Positions 47,318 through 59,654 are shown, counted from the stretch's first letter. The stretch: DNA of 64,000 bases from Tretioscincus oriximinensis (GCA_022410635.1 JAJVDF010000259.1:146506-210505), one strand, 5' to 3'. The notes: generated by a model not told the origin, from the sequence alone. A program made the numbers and translations.

Positions 47318-50201
47318 ATGCTATAAAAATCATATCTGTACCAGATTTTGGCTTCAAGCAGATTCCAAGACTGAGTCCAAAACCATGTCCGTGCAGACTG
47401 TTTTTTCTTATGCAATGCAGATCCTATATTCCTCAGAGATGCCTTCTCATTTCCTTCTGCAACTCTTCCTCCTGTTACAATCTGCTGATAATTTACTAAT
47501 GGCTCCAGTTGTTCAGGTCATTTATTTTTGTCTGAAAGCCTAGTAACTTCATGAGCAATAGTGAATAACACTTTTATGTTATGTAAACTATGAGAAGTAC
47601 GATTCTCATCTGTAATCACTTTCCTGTTTCTGGAAGTGGCTAGTTTGTGTCATGGATAAAGTTAGCATTGGCCTTATAATATCAGCTGAAGAATAATCTG
47701 CAGGTTCTGTTTCCAATTCAAATTTTAGGTTACTGTGACATGTGCTGGAAAGTAAATGCAGGAGGAACAATGTATTGGTGATGGCTGTCCTAGATTTCAT
47801 CTGTGTATAAATGGTATTCTAGCTGAATGAATCTTAGGTTGCATCTATATGGATCTGTAAAAAAGGACATTTTAGTAAATGCAGATTATAATACCTGCAA
47901 CATCAGCTGCTATCTCTTCTTTTACCCATCCATTAAAGCTGCAGCTTTTGTGTCATGTTTGTTTTTAATGGCAACCCTATTATTGGAGTCCAAGGTTGCT
48001 TTCCCATTTTTTTTAATGCTATTACCAGGACCGTATTTTAGGCATGTGCACCATGTGCAGCTGCAAAATATACTCGGGGACTTGAAAGGTGCGTGCTTCT
48101 CAGTGGTGACGGTGTGTGGGCCCCTCTTGAATGACGAGATCTTGACATCTTGAATGATGTCATTTCTGGTTCTAGTTCCAGAAACGGCATCATATATGTC
48201 ATTTCCATTTCTGGAAATGACATCTTGAATGATATTATTTCCAGTGTGGGGCCAGATATCATGTGGCTGGAAAAGTTTAACTTAAGTTTAGCTGAAGGAA
48301 GAAGGGGGCATAAAATAAATTACTTCACAGGGGCATCATACATCCAAAATATGGGCTCTGGCTAGAATAACATGATTTGCTCCATGTAATTCTGGTGATC
48401 CAGCATTGGTAGTTCTAGAAAAGGCTGTAATTACACTTTTTTTGCTAATGTGATTCTGCACCTTTCACAGCAAAATGTCCTGCCTTGGCACCATGATGGT
48501 GCCATGTAGACATTACTTGTGAGAACTTCCAAGACCTTCAACACTGCCCTTCAGTGAACTCAGAGGGTAGGAATGCAATCAGTTGCATTTCCCGTCAAAT
48601 TAATATAGGAAAAAGCACTTATGGAGTAAAGTGGAGTAAAACGCTTACTTGTAGGATCATAGACCTTGGATAAGCATAAAAGTGATCTTTCCCTCCTTTA
48701 ATTCCCACACCTAGCAATAAAGGAAACCAGCAACAAATAAAAGAAGGGATACAGCCAATCACAAGCTAGGATTTATGGTAGGTTTCCTGGGCATAGGAAG
48801 GATAGAAATTTATTCTTGTAGATGGCCAGCAATGATGTTGTAAGCTCTTTATAGCATTATAGCTAGGAAAATTGCACCATAAAAGGCAGCTGTCTGGATG
48901 CACCTCAAAAGGACGGGACTCCTCTATCAACAATGGTATTTTGGAAACATTTGTCACATACTGATAATTGAAGAGCACAAAGAACTCAGCACCATTTTTT
49001 TAATGAACCAGATACTTGGTAAGCAATAGATAATGAAAGAAATAGTCCATCCTTTTGAAACAGTTTCTTGTCCATCCAAAACACTTAGTTGTACTCTGTC
49101 TTTGAAACTGTGGAATTATATTCTACACCAAAGAAGCCGGGGAGGGGGATGAGAGCACAGTGTAAAGACATCCTGGCCAGATCTCTGGAGGTAAGAGCTT
49201 CCTTCCTTTGAAGGATCTTTGTGTGGATCCAGCAAGTATGTCTTGTGAAGATAAGGCGTTTACATGAACAACTGTATGTTTTCAAAACAAGTGCATTTGA
49301 GTTTGAGGGTTGACATATGAAATGGTTGTTGAGTAACATCGAGTCAGGGCTAACCTCTTTTTGCACCTATGAAGTACACCATGGCATCTTTCTAGATTTG
49401 TGGATCAAATCTTTGCCTTTCCACTTTCAAGGTAGCTGGTTCTATTTCACGCTTCAACTAATACTACAAAATTAAGTGTGGCTTGCTAATTTTAAAGAAA
49501 AGGCACACATTGCAGTTTAAACAGTAGCGGTCACTATCTTTAGGGAGCAACTAAAGATCGGACTCCACTTGAAGAAGAAGGTGTCTTTTTCAAAGGAAAA
49601 CTGAGTGGCATCTTGATCTTCACTTGAATTGTTTCGTTGTTGTCTCTAGTTTCAAGTGTCTCCAAGACCACTCAAGTGTCTTCATAGAAAGCTAGAAGTG
49701 GTGTCTCAGTTGTGGATCATACCTGAGATCTAGTGTGTGACCATATTTCTGTTCTATTATGCCTGTGCAAATGACTTCAAAACATCATAAAAGCTACACT
49801 TNCAAAAGGGAAATTAAATTGTAGTTAAAAATCACTTGTGTGTCATGTTTATCTGCAAAATATCCCTACATAGATCATCTGCTACATCCCTGGATCAGAT
49901 GTTTAAAGAACTGGCTTGAAACATTGGCTGACAAAATGGTAGATTTTGCTGCTTATTTTGGGCTGATTGGAATGCATAAATGATTAATGATGAGCAAAGA
50001 TTTGGGAAGCAAAATGATTATGTACAAGTTACAAGTTGATGACAATGATGTGTTCTCATGCTAATAATCAAGCAGTTGTTGCACATTAATTTACCATTGT
50101 GCCCAAGATTTTCACCCAGTTAGCTTGTTTGAGTGATCACATCCTGAAACATGCTATTCATATATATACCTGTAATCCATTTTCAGACTGAAGAAGTGGA
50201 T
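47318..50201. other. Non-coding stretch
   Basis: 48143-48240 has a 76-bp-spaced direct repeat of GACATCTTGAATGAT. The plus frame at 47827-48153 and minus frames around 49085-49366 have no recognised domain. Confidence 0.38.
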
Positions 50202-50352
50202 GAACGTTGCATGCCCACATCACTTTTTTATTCCACTTTAACTGGACATTCCACAATAAAGCACCATGGGGACAGATTTATTCCAGATTATCTATGCTTT
50301 AATATCCAGTTATACTAGAATAAATGAGCGATGTGGGGATGCAGCTGCTGTG
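50202..50352. mobile_element. Palindromic MITE, same family as 28062
   Basis: The left end GCCCACATCACTTTTTTATT, ATTCCACTTTAACTGGACAT and the right end, whose reverse complement is GCTGCATCCCCACATCGCTC, form imperfect inverted arms of about 45 bp. Confidence 0.68.
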
Positions 50353-50589
50353 CACGTGGTGTGGGAGGTTTCTTTTCCTGATGATTGCATGAGCACATTC
50401 AGGTTGAGGTTTTGGGTATAGTATAGTAATGGCATGACATTTGGACTTCCAAAGAATATGCTACTAGTTGCCCATTCAAATATTAAAACTATGTCAAATT
50501 TTGCTTAGGTTTTCACTTGTGGTGTTTTGTCAGAATTCTCACAAAGAAGTATAAAATGAAGCACATTGAAGAAATATAATATAAACGCA
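50353..50589. other. Short non-coding stretch
   Basis: No gene or repeat recognised. Confidence 0.35.
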
Positions 50590-50724
50590 AGAGAGGTTGG
50601 CATTTGTGGCCCATGTATCTGCCATGGAGAGGTACCATCACAAGCCTTTGGTTGAAAAATAGCTTGTAAGAGTGGGGTATAAAAGTCCAGTTCTACTTCT
50701 GTCTTCTTTCTTCTTCTTTATTCA
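50590..50724 (+). mobile_element. 5'-truncated tRNA-derived SINE
   Basis: It keeps only the 3' half of the 20338 family: GCCTTTGGTTGAAAAATAGC, GGGGTATAAAAGTCCAGTTC and a (TTC)n-type tail. The only plus-strand copy here. Confidence 0.68.
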
Positions 50725-51244
50725 GTATATGTTGGCATGCAAAAATGCAGTGTTGCTTTCCTAGGTGATGCTGTGGTAGCTTCTGATGACATGCAAGCAG
50801 CCTCTAATGACATGACAGGAGCCCCTTGCATTGTCATTCTCCCCTTTCCATGGCACATAAAAATGCACTTTCCAGACGGTTCCCCTGAGAGACCAGGAAC
50901 TTTTATTCATAGTCATTGGAAGCCTTTGGGCTGATACAGATGCTTATGTGGGCTTTGGTGTCTGTGTAGGAATTGTCTAGGAAAAGCCATACAAGTGTGA
51001 TCAGCCTTATTTTGGGCCACTAGGATTATTTTAGCAGGTGGAAAACAGTAGAAATAAATCAGTCAAGGTAAATGTGGGGACATCTTCAAATTGCTTTTTC
51101 TCCTTCCTATTTTGTTTTTGTTGTTTCTTATTTTCAGTGGCTTGAGATTCCTACAGAGCTCTTTTTTAGTGTAATGTGAACAGCTTGTGAATGTTAAATC
51201 AAAGCTCCCGTTCTTCTGTTGTGCAGGTAAAAGTGAAGGTATCC
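50725..51244. other. Non-coding stretch
   Basis: A 65-codon plus frame (50737-50934) starts at the SINE tail and has no recognised domain. Confidence 0.35.
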
Positions 51245-51487
51245 TTGAAAGTGGTTTGTTTGTTTATTTGTATCTCATAATGTGAAAGCAGGTGGGGTTT
51301 GTGTGTGCGTGTCTTTGTTTATATCTCGATCTTCACCTGAGGGTCCCAGGTGAAAGATGAAAGACATAAAACTGCCTAAAGCATAAATAAAATACAATCT
51401 TCCCTCCCTCCTTTCCCCCAAAGGTTTAACCTGGGACATTATTAACACAGGGCAGGTGTTTTGCTCTGAGCTATGGGGCAATACATT
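51245..51487 (-). mobile_element. tRNA-derived SINE of a second family
   Basis: On the minus strand it begins CCCCATAGCTCAGAGCAAAA, with an A box, then CACCTGCCCTGTGTTAATAA and a B-box-like CCCAGGTTAAACCT. This order matches the squamate SINE head (GTAGCTCAGTGGTAGAGCA...CCAGGTTCAATCC). The 3' part ends in an AAATAAACAAAC-type tail. Different in head and body from the 20338 family. Confidence 0.6.
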
Positions 51488-51689
51488 ATCTGTTCGCTGT
51501 TACAGCACTTTCTGTGCCCTTTGATGGCACAGTGATAGAGCATTCAGATATATTTATGATCATAAAGCTGTAATGTATGGATTGTTGTAGTATCATGGAA
51601 ATGATGGAAGGAACCTGCTGCTTCAATGATCAGCCAATGTTGTTTCTAATGATTCATGAGATCCTAAGTGATCTTCAAAAGGAATAGAA

Positions 51690-51907
51690 AAATGGCCAAG
51701 GGTATCAGTGGGTACTAGGATGTCTCTCTTGATACTACTTTCGGGATGGAGCAACAGGCAGCATTCCTGAAATGCTATTTGCAGCTGAAAATTATGCTTT
51801 CTTCTGCTTGAGAATGCCCAGGTAAATTGATAGGTCGTTATGTAAAACAGAATGCTGGACTAGATGGGTTGTGGCCAAATTATGCAGGGCTGTTCTTATA
51901 TTCTTAA
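51690..51907 (+). mobile_element. CR1-type LINE 3' end
   Basis: CAACAGGCAGCATTCCTGAA, TTCTGCTTGAGAATGCCC, CAGAATGCTGGACTAGATGG and GCAGGGCTGTTCTTATATTC: the same order as in the 53826 and 59150 copies. Confidence 0.72.
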
Positions 51908-53825
51908 CTAGTAGAGGATGGCTGTTCCGGAGCCTGTGAATGGAATACCATTCTAGCAGATGTTCTCCCCTTCCCCTACTGGTGCTGCTGTTTTGCCCCC
52001 CACCTCCATCCCTGTTGTCCTGCCTCCACCACAGTGCTGGTCTTACCACTGCTGTCCTCGGCACTGAACTGCTGCCTGTGAGCTTGCTTTAGCTCAGCAT
52101 GCTCCCACTGCGCTCCTGAGCTGCTTCCTTTCCCAGCTGTTGGCTTAAATTTGTAGCATGTGCAGCCCCTGGCTCACGGTGCATGTAGGATTTTCCCTCC
52201 ATGTTCATTCACTACATTTTGAGGTGATGGACACTTTGTCCACTGGCTTCGCTTAGAATGACCGTCATTTGTGTTTTATTGTTATAGATGAATCTCCTGC
52301 TCCTTTGTTTCCCATGTCTCCAACCATATACNCTACATATATAACTGAAATTTTTTGTGAGGTTGGCTGTGAAATTAAGACATATGAATGGTCCCAGTAG
52401 ATCATGAGAAAATTGGGGTTTATTTTGTGGAGAGCCAACCTGGTAGCTTAAGAAACGGTGGTGATCAAGGTTTGTGCATTCGGGGCTTTTGCCACATCTT
52501 TTTGGCAACATTGACGGGGAAGTGTAGCGTACCAGATGGTGAGATGCCTTTTTGCAAGTAACCCTGCATCATATGTTTGTCGTTTGGTAAGCCTTTGTAA
52601 AAGGGGGTGGGGTGGGGGGAGTTACATGAGCATTGACATTGGAATTCTCCAAACCAAACCAGTGCAATTTATTTAATTAAAACCCAGATTGTTTTGATGA
52701 AGACTAGGCAAGAGATAAAATGTCTTGTTGCGTCCCACACTGGAATTTTTGCTCAAATGCTAAACTGGTTGAAAGGTTGTCACGAAACGTCCGGAGAGCT
52801 CCATTTTCAGGGATGCGAGTGGCGTACACACCCAAGATTTATACAGGATTGTTGACTGATCTCTGAAAACTGGTTTTGGTATTTTCACTGCTTTCTGACT
52901 TTGTTAACACTTGAATGCTTAACCACTGCAAGGAGTATGGAAATATATATTCCATACTCCTTATATTTATAATAAACCCTTTCTTTTTCTTTTAACTGTT
53001 GGGTGCATGTATTTTTCATTTGCTGTGCTTCCTAATTGTGTGGTCTAGTTATGCTTCGGCAGCCTTTATGTATTTCATCAACATTTCTGCCATCGGGTTG
53101 CTTCTAATTAAATAGAAGATGTTGGAACTGTGGACTATCGCATCTCTTGTTCTCATGCTGTGCAAGGTTACGTGCGTGGGGGAAGCGAGAGATGAGAACT
53201 TGCGAGGACATTTGGAAGCTGATTAAGAGCAGGTTGCTTGTAAAATGGGATCACACATGTTAGCAGGAAAGGCCCAGCAGCACTTTGTAGACATCGAAAC
53301 ACAATTAAACATCCTTAGTTGAAACACACAGACAAATTCTAGACCTCACGCACACCCTCACCATAACAAGGCTGTGGCTGAAATGAAAGGTATCTGCATT
53401 CTATTAGTGTCACTGAGAATTCAGCAGTGTGTAGGATCTTCAAGCACAGGGTTTCCTTTTGCTTCATTTCTTCCATATGCTTCACGGGAAGCATTTAACA
53501 AAATGGAATTGTATCTTCTGATAGAAGCCAAAGAGTTCCAGAGAAGATGTGACATCTTACCTGACTTTGACCTATCAGACATTGACATTGCATTCATACA
53601 TGGAACACATTTAGTGAATTAATTTTTGTGTCTTTCCAGTAATGATTGTTGTTCCAGGAACTAATCAAAGACGATGACCTATTCATTTTCTCACCACATG
53701 TTTTCAGTATTTTTTGTTTCTCAAATTGTCAGTCTGATGCTGCCCAACAGGATTTCCTTTCTTCTCCCCCTATACCAGACCAGATTTCATTCAGCCATAC
53801 ATTCAAATACTAGTTCTCTTCAGCC
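51908..53825. other. Non-coding stretch
   Basis: It contains a 33-bp palindrome at 52930. 53263-53300 may be a fragment of the foldback family. The plus frame at 53374-53622 (82 codons) is fairly acidic in its second half but unrecognised. Confidence 0.35.
52930..52962. repeat. Perfect 13-bp inverted repeat with 7-nt AT centre
   Basis: AAGGAGTATGGAA and TTCCATACTCCTT flank ATATATA. Confidence 0.9.
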
Positions 53826-54272
53826 TTGAAAGATTGCATTTGAGAGGTGATCTGATTGAAGTGTATAAAATCATGCATGGGGTGGATAAAGGTGAATCTA
53901 CTTTATTTTCTCTGTCTCACAATACAAGGACCAGGACTTGCATTCCTTGAATCTGATGGGCAGAACAGACAAGGAAAAATATTTTTGATCCAAAGGACCA
54001 TTGGTCTACAGGATTGTAGAAGAGGTGGTTTTAGTTACCAGCCTGGATAGCCTTAAGGTAGGATTAGACAAATTCATGGTAGCCAAGTATATCAATAGCT
54101 ATTAGGATTTAGGTCCCTGATATTTGCATGGAGTCAGGAACAGGTGAAGATTTTGCCTTTCTTAGCTTGAGAGTGCTTGGGTGCAATTGTTGGCCTACTG
54201 TGTGAGACAGAATGCTGCACTACTGTAGATGGGCTGCAGCCTGATTCAGCTGGGCTGTTCTTATGTTCTTAA
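53826..54272 (+). mobile_element. CR1-type LINE 3' region (longest copy)
   Basis: The longest copy of this 3' region here. One frame reads RGDLIEVYKIMHGVDKG, the end of a CR1/L2 reverse transcriptase. Then come CTGGATAGCCTTAAGGTAGG, AGACAAATTCATGGTAGCCA, GACAGAATGCTGCAC and TTCAGCTGGGCTGTTCTTAT with a TTCTTA end. Broken frames, inactive. It matches known amniote CR1 3' sequence (aactagataaattcatggagg type). Confidence 0.8.
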
Positions 54273-54621
54273 TTAGCTGAGATGAGGCTTCAAGCTTGAC
54301 TGTGATTTGGATCCCAAAAGTACACAAATCACAATTAATGGAGATTCAGAATGTCTATTAAACACCTAAGCTGTGTGCTGCAGACCTGGATGCCCTGACA
54401 GTTATTATGGTAGATTCCTAAATACTGGAAGATTTCTTTCTAGAAATTATAGTATGAGAGAGCATACCTAGAATTGAGCTCATACTACAGTTACTCTGTC
54501 TGCTCTGTAACAGATTCTCTGGCCCATGAAGAATGTTTCCATATCACCAAAAGTATTCACTTATATCTGCATTCACTTTTATGGGTGGGTTAGCAAGTTC
54601 TTTTGGCAATATAGTATAGAT

Positions 54622-54799
54622 CAGGGGTGGGCAATTAATTTTTCCCAAGGGGCCGCATGAGAAATTGGGGTGGTTTTAGAGGGCCGGATTAATATAGTTA
54701 ACTCAGTTCTACCCAATACTGTATATAACTGAGCTAAGAGGGGCGGGCCGGTCAGAGACAGTAGGAGGCCGCCCTCGGGCCGCCCCTTGCCTAGGTCTG
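54622..54799. mobile_element. hAT-type MITE with exact 8-bp target duplication
   Basis: It starts CAGGGGTGGGCAATTAATTT and ends CCTTGCCTAGGTCTG. The ends are imperfect inverted repeats of the CAGGGGTGGGCAA type. GTATAGAT lies on both sides (54614-54621 and 54800-54807). The interior holds AGGGGCCGCATGAGAAAT and GGCCGG motifs typical of this hAT group. 178 bp, non-coding. Confidence 0.9.
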
Positions 54800-54807
54800 G
54801 TATAGAT

Positions 54808-55865
54808 GGACATAGAACGAAGTAACTGTTTCACTATATAAGCTGCTGCTTTTACATCTGTGATGTAAACAGTGAACAGTGAACAGAGCCCTATAGTGCA
54901 GTAGTTTAGTAGTTCATGTCTTCAGTAGCCAAACAGTGTTTAAGATTTTACAAAGAAGTAATTCCCATTGTGCTTACTGACATTTTTCCTTATCACATCC
55001 AATTTTGACTTTGTTTGCACAGGCTCAGTAAAGCATTATTGGGAGTCTGTTGCAACACATCTACAACACATCAGTTGCCTAAAACACATTAATGAGACCT
55101 GTGTAAAGAGGGCCTTAGGTGTTAAGGAAGATAATGAGAAATTCAGCATTGGCTAGTATCCCAAATTGACCTTTTGCAAAATTGCCTGTGTGTTTGCTAT
55201 GCTATATATTGTGCCTCTTGGGGAAATTATATGAAGATAATATTTGACTTAATGGACTTTGATTTAATTTTTTGGCAGATAATATACATGAAGATTGACT
55301 TTTTTTTTAATGGCATATAATCTTAGGTGCAGGAGGCTAAAGAACAAAAACTAACACGTTTACAAGAAGAATTAAAAACAAGGGTAAATGAGACAAAGAA
55401 AAAAGTATAACTATTTAGAAACAATTAAAATGGGAGCTTCTGGAGAAGTCTTGCTGGATCAGGCCACAGCACATGTTGTAGCATCCTGCCTTCCATAGGG
55501 CCATACCAGTTGTTTCTGGGCAAAATCTTAGTAAACCTATCTTGCTAACCCGAGGGGCCCTATCTAGTTATCTATTCTAGTATCCATTGATACTCATCTC
55601 GACATAAAGTATTTTGTGGCAGTGAATGTAAACAAAATCTCTTTAGACTTTCATTTTCACATGTTGAAACCATAACTGAAAATTCAAAGCCCTACCAGAG
55701 TCACACTTTTATACATTTTTCTAAAGAATGTTGTGAGGATTTAATGTGACCAATTCATATCTCTTGACGTTGCTACATCAGACTTAATTTCAATTGTTAA
55801 ATCAGAATAATAATAAAAAACCTAACCCCATCCTTTGCCAAACATATATTTCAAATTCCACCTAT
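54808..55865. other. Non-coding stretch with one interspersed repeat
   Basis: 55020-55125 is a copy of the CCTAAAACACATTA family described at 42236. The plus frame over it is repeat-derived. Confidence 0.42.
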
Positions 55866-56383
55866 AGGCTGCGTTCTTATGGGGGTAAAAGATGTGGTTT
55901 TGAGAGCTGTAAAGTGAATTCAATTTTCTCCACCTTTTTGTTCCGTTTCTAGCTCTGTTTCAGTTCCGTTTCATCATCNGCACAAGATTCACATTGGCTT
56001 CTGGAGTTAAGGGTAATAAGTTTTTGGAGTGTCATCTTTCTGTGCTGTTTCATCTTTTTAAAAAAAGTGTCCGAGTTTTGCGCAAAAAATGAATACAGAT
56101 TTATAATTTTGCACAAAACCGTACCCCCTCCCCCAGGAAACCCATTTGAAAATTGTTGTTGCCTCCTCGGAGGATGGAACAAAATGGAGGCACAGCGGCG
56201 GTGTTCAGTAGCATCTGCACAGATGTGCTCCCACTATAGGCAAACTTCACCTGCACTGCTTTAGAGTGAGAGCTCTATTGTGGTGATCTGTGGCTTTGCG
56301 AATGATTATAGGGGAACTGCGTGCGCCCAATGCAAAGCCACACAGCTTTCACTCCTGTTTTGTCCTCTAGTAAGAATGCAGCC
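55866..56383. mobile_element. Probable DNA transposon relic, GGCTGCRTTCTTA ends
   Basis: GGCTGCGTTCTTATG at the left and the reverse complement of the right end, GGCTGCATTCTTACT, form terminal inverted repeats of about 13 bp. The flanks (TATA and ATAT) suggest a short AT-rich target duplication. The interior is non-coding, with one N near 55979. Confidence 0.5.
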
Positions 56384-57813
56384 ATATTGGAGCAGTTTGT
56401 TTAATGGAGTGTATGAAAAAAAAATCTAGAAAGGAAAATATATGGGCTGTAATCAATAGGCAAGCAACCCCAATTGTACAATTATATCTGGAATTGCTTG
56501 CCTTCACTTAATCACAGTGGGGAGGAGTGATCTGGGCTATCTGGTGAAAACACTGGAAGATCAGTATTCAAGCAAGATTTAAGCCTTGATCGAACATTAG
56601 CATCCTTCATGTCTGTCCTGCTACCTGAAGTGCATAGCGAATGCCTGGTTTCCTGCATCCCACTCAGGGAACGGGTGCTAGGCAATCAATTTAGTATAGT
56701 AAATGTGAAAGCACCCATAGTGTTAAACTTCAAGGGGTTATTTTTAATATCTCTGTTTCATGTGCTTTTAGCAGCTGATAATGACTAGTAATTCAAATGA
56801 AATTGTTTAGATATTCCATATTTTATAAATAGTTATTTAAGACACTTAATGTCAATTTCCCCAGTTTCATAAGAATTGCAACCTGTTCCATTTAAAAGCA
56901 TCTCAAAACTCATCAAAGAACTAATTATTTTTTTCTTACATTCCAATTATCAATGCAATTTCGAGCATGAATATTAAGTACTAGAATTTAAAAGAAGTTC
57001 CTCAAATACTTTACAGAGGAATAGTCAATGTTTTGTCTTGGAACTGTAAACTTCCATTTCATGTGCATGTGGGGATATACCTGACAACTGGTCAGTGCAA
57101 TAGCACCGAGTATAAGATTCGTGCTAACTGGATAAATCCAGCATAATCTAAATCCTTAGTTTTGAATGGTGTTCTGGATTATTTATATGTAAATTTCAAC
57201 ATTTTGCTCTGTTTTGGCCTAGGCACATTCTCTGACATTTTTCTTTTACTTTGCCAAAAAACAACCTTTTCCTACATTATGCAGTAGGAATGCAATATAC
57301 CAGTTTAGATCTATTATGTATCAGAATTAATTTGTAAGGACAAAACCTGCAGTAAAAGGGTATGAATACCTATTTAATTTAATTGTGGAAGATGCACTGG
57401 ATCTTTCAAAATTCTTGATCCATCTTTGCTAAAGTGGTTTCTTGCATTGATAAGATCCCCTTTAAACACATTCATGAACTCCAATATTGTGCGTCAGTTC
57501 TGTGAGCCATGTGGCATTAAGTTTAAATACCTCAAAAAGATTCTAACCTGTTCACATTCAAGTCAAATTGAGAGGGAGGGAAGGCTTGACCGAACCAGTA
57601 AAACTACTTGGTTTGATTCAAACTGGATTTTAAAAGCAATGAAAAATGTATCTTATTAAAGTTGATTCCTGCTGAATGTGGACTAATCTGAATCAAGCCA
57701 GGTTGTTTGATTGTTTTGGACAACTTCCCTTGTTCAGGTTGTATTGAACTGGTCCACTTAAATGGGTTGTATTTTTGAAATGGACAGTCTAACCAGTCTA
57801 ACTCTAGTTAAAC
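56384..57813. other. Non-coding stretch
   Basis: AT-rich; no gene. 56940-57010 loosely resembles part of the element at 57814. No confident repeat call. Confidence 0.38.
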
Positions 57814-58061
57814 TAGAGTTGCCATAATCCAAAAATCCAAAACCAGGACACCATTTTACAGTTAATGAAATTTTGAGCATGCGCGTTATGTGTTCAAATT
57901 TAAAAGTAATACCTCAGGTCTTTTATAGTTTTTTCTTACATCCCAAGTTTGTGCCAACCTTTCTCCCAGCAGTTCTGAATCGTGGCATTTTCTCTGTTTG
58001 GCCTAGAAAACACTGTAAAATCATCAATTGTCTGTGAAATCTGTGACATATGGCAACCCTA
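57814..58061. mobile_element. hAT-type element relic
   Basis: It starts TAGAGTTGCCATAATCC and ends CATATGGCAACCCTA, imperfect inverted ends of the TAGGGTTGCCAT type. Flanks AGTTAAAC (57806-57813) and AGTTAGGC (58062-58069) agree at 6 of 8 positions, fitting an old 8-bp duplication. Confidence 0.72.
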
Positions 58062-58297
58062 AGTTAGGCACACTTTCGATTCCCTTCCTAAGGTTTTCTC
58101 TGTTGAAATAGAGTCTCCTTGTTTTGTTTTTAATTCTGGTTATTAAAAATCAACTTCAGTTTTTTCTTTTTCTTCTGATCCTTATTTAATCTCTTTTTAT
58201 TGTTTAAATTTGTAACCTACTTTTCATCTAAAGGTCATGGAATAAGTAGAACAAAACCATAGAAAATCAAAAAAATTACCTCACGTATCTTAGTGAG

Positions 58298-58869
58298 TAG
58301 GCTAACCAGATGCTCCCTTTTTTTGGGGGGGTAAACCCAGTTTTGGGGTGTCTACCCCACCCTCCTGGGGGGGGCACAATTTCCCCGGGTTTTGTTGAGG
58401 AAAAAATAATAATAAAAAGGTTTTTTTGAATTTTTTTTTGACACAAATTCACTGCATCACAACTAGGAGGTTCTGGCAACCGGGGCCAGCTCCTGAAGGA
58501 ACTCTCCGCTCAGTAAAAAATAAAAATTCTCATGCACTTCAAACAATTCTCACACACTTAAAAAAATGATTTTTTTTAAAAAAACAACACACTGCACCAT
58601 CACTAAGGGTCTCTAGCAACCGGGGACACGTCCTTAAGGCACCTTCCCCTCTGTAAAAAAANTTTTAAAATTCTGATGTACTACAAAAATTCTCATACAG
58701 TTTAAAAATTCTTGCACACTTAAATTTTTTTTCACACGTTCACAGATTGCTCAGGCGGGAATTTCGGAAGGGAATGCATGTTGGTGGGTAATTTGCATAT
58801 TTATGAATATGCAAATTAGCATAAATATTAATTACCCTGGTTTGGGCCTCAGAAAATCTGGTCAATCTA
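58298..58869. mobile_element. Long hAT-type element with exact 8-bp target duplication
   Basis: It starts TAGGCTAACCAGATGC and ends ATCTGGTCAATCTA. TTAGTGAG is on both sides (58290-58297 and 58870-58877). The left ~120 bp is homologous to the short palindromes at 12953, 18249 and 20170. Two tandem modules of about 140 bp (from about 58450 and 58590) each carry CACTGCA..CA..ACTA, a GGCAACC/AGCAACCGGGG block, CCTTAAGGCA or CCTGAAGGAA, and AAAATTCTCA-type sequence. Near the right end are paired octamer motifs ATTTGCAT and ATGCAAAT (58791, 58809). No transposase frame, so it would be moved in trans. Confidence 0.88.
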
Positions 58870-59149
58870 TTAGTGAGCAGGAATTCAAATAATTATTTTT
58901 NAAAAAAAATCTCTCAGAGCAACAGAATTAGATCTTTTTGGAACAACAGCCTATATAAAATGTGACTCCATAACTAATCTAATAATTTATCGTTTGTGGT
59001 AAATCAGCATTTTGATGAAATCATATTTGACTCTCAAAACTGTTTGGAAATACTGTTAAATGTATTTTATAAAATTGGCAGTGTCCCAGAAGTTAAACTA
59101 AATTATGGATGTGAGTTCTAGATGCTGATAAAGAGAACTTTGTCAATTC
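58870..59149. other. Short AT-rich non-coding stretch
   Basis: No gene or repeat recognised. Confidence 0.35.
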
Positions 59150-59445
59150 TGTTTCAGGCATAAGTCTATGGAATTCACTTTCGAAAGAGGTGATGGTAGC
59201 CAGTCTGGATAGCTTCAAAATATGGTTAGATAAATTCATGGAAGACAGATGTATCAGTAGCTATTAGGATAGGAAAACAGGCAGTATTCCTGAAATACCA
59301 CTTATAGGGAGTCAGGAACAGGTAAAGGGTTTTCTTTCCTCTGCTTGAGACTGTCCTAATGCAACTGGTGGGCCACTGTCTGGGACAGGATGCTAGATTA
59401 GATAAGGTTTTGGACTGATATAGTAAGCTCCTCTTATGTTCTTAA
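59150..59445 (+). mobile_element. CR1-type LINE 3' end
   Basis: GTAGCCAGTCTGGATAGCTT, AGATAAATTCATGGAAGAC, TCAGTAGCTATTAGGATAGG, GCAGTATTCCTGAAATACCA, GGACAGGATGCTAGATTAGA and a TCTTATGTTCTTAA end match 53826 in order. Confidence 0.8.
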
Positions 59446-59654
59446 GTGCACTATTTCATTTCTGTTCCGATCAGTAACATGAGAATAAAATATTTTATCA
59501 ATAGCTAATTTTGAAATTTCATTAAGCTTTTACTATAAAAACAAAAAAATCCTTTAAACAGTTTATGCATGAGACATTGTATGTAGTGGCTCAGAAAATT
59601 CAGAAAGTTTTGTAAACTCTCCTTATACTTTCATTGCATGCTCCTGGAACCCTT

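Noticed and set aside
53374..53622. 82-codon plus frame with an acidic second half
   Set aside because: No recognised family and no clear splice signals; may be repeat-derived.
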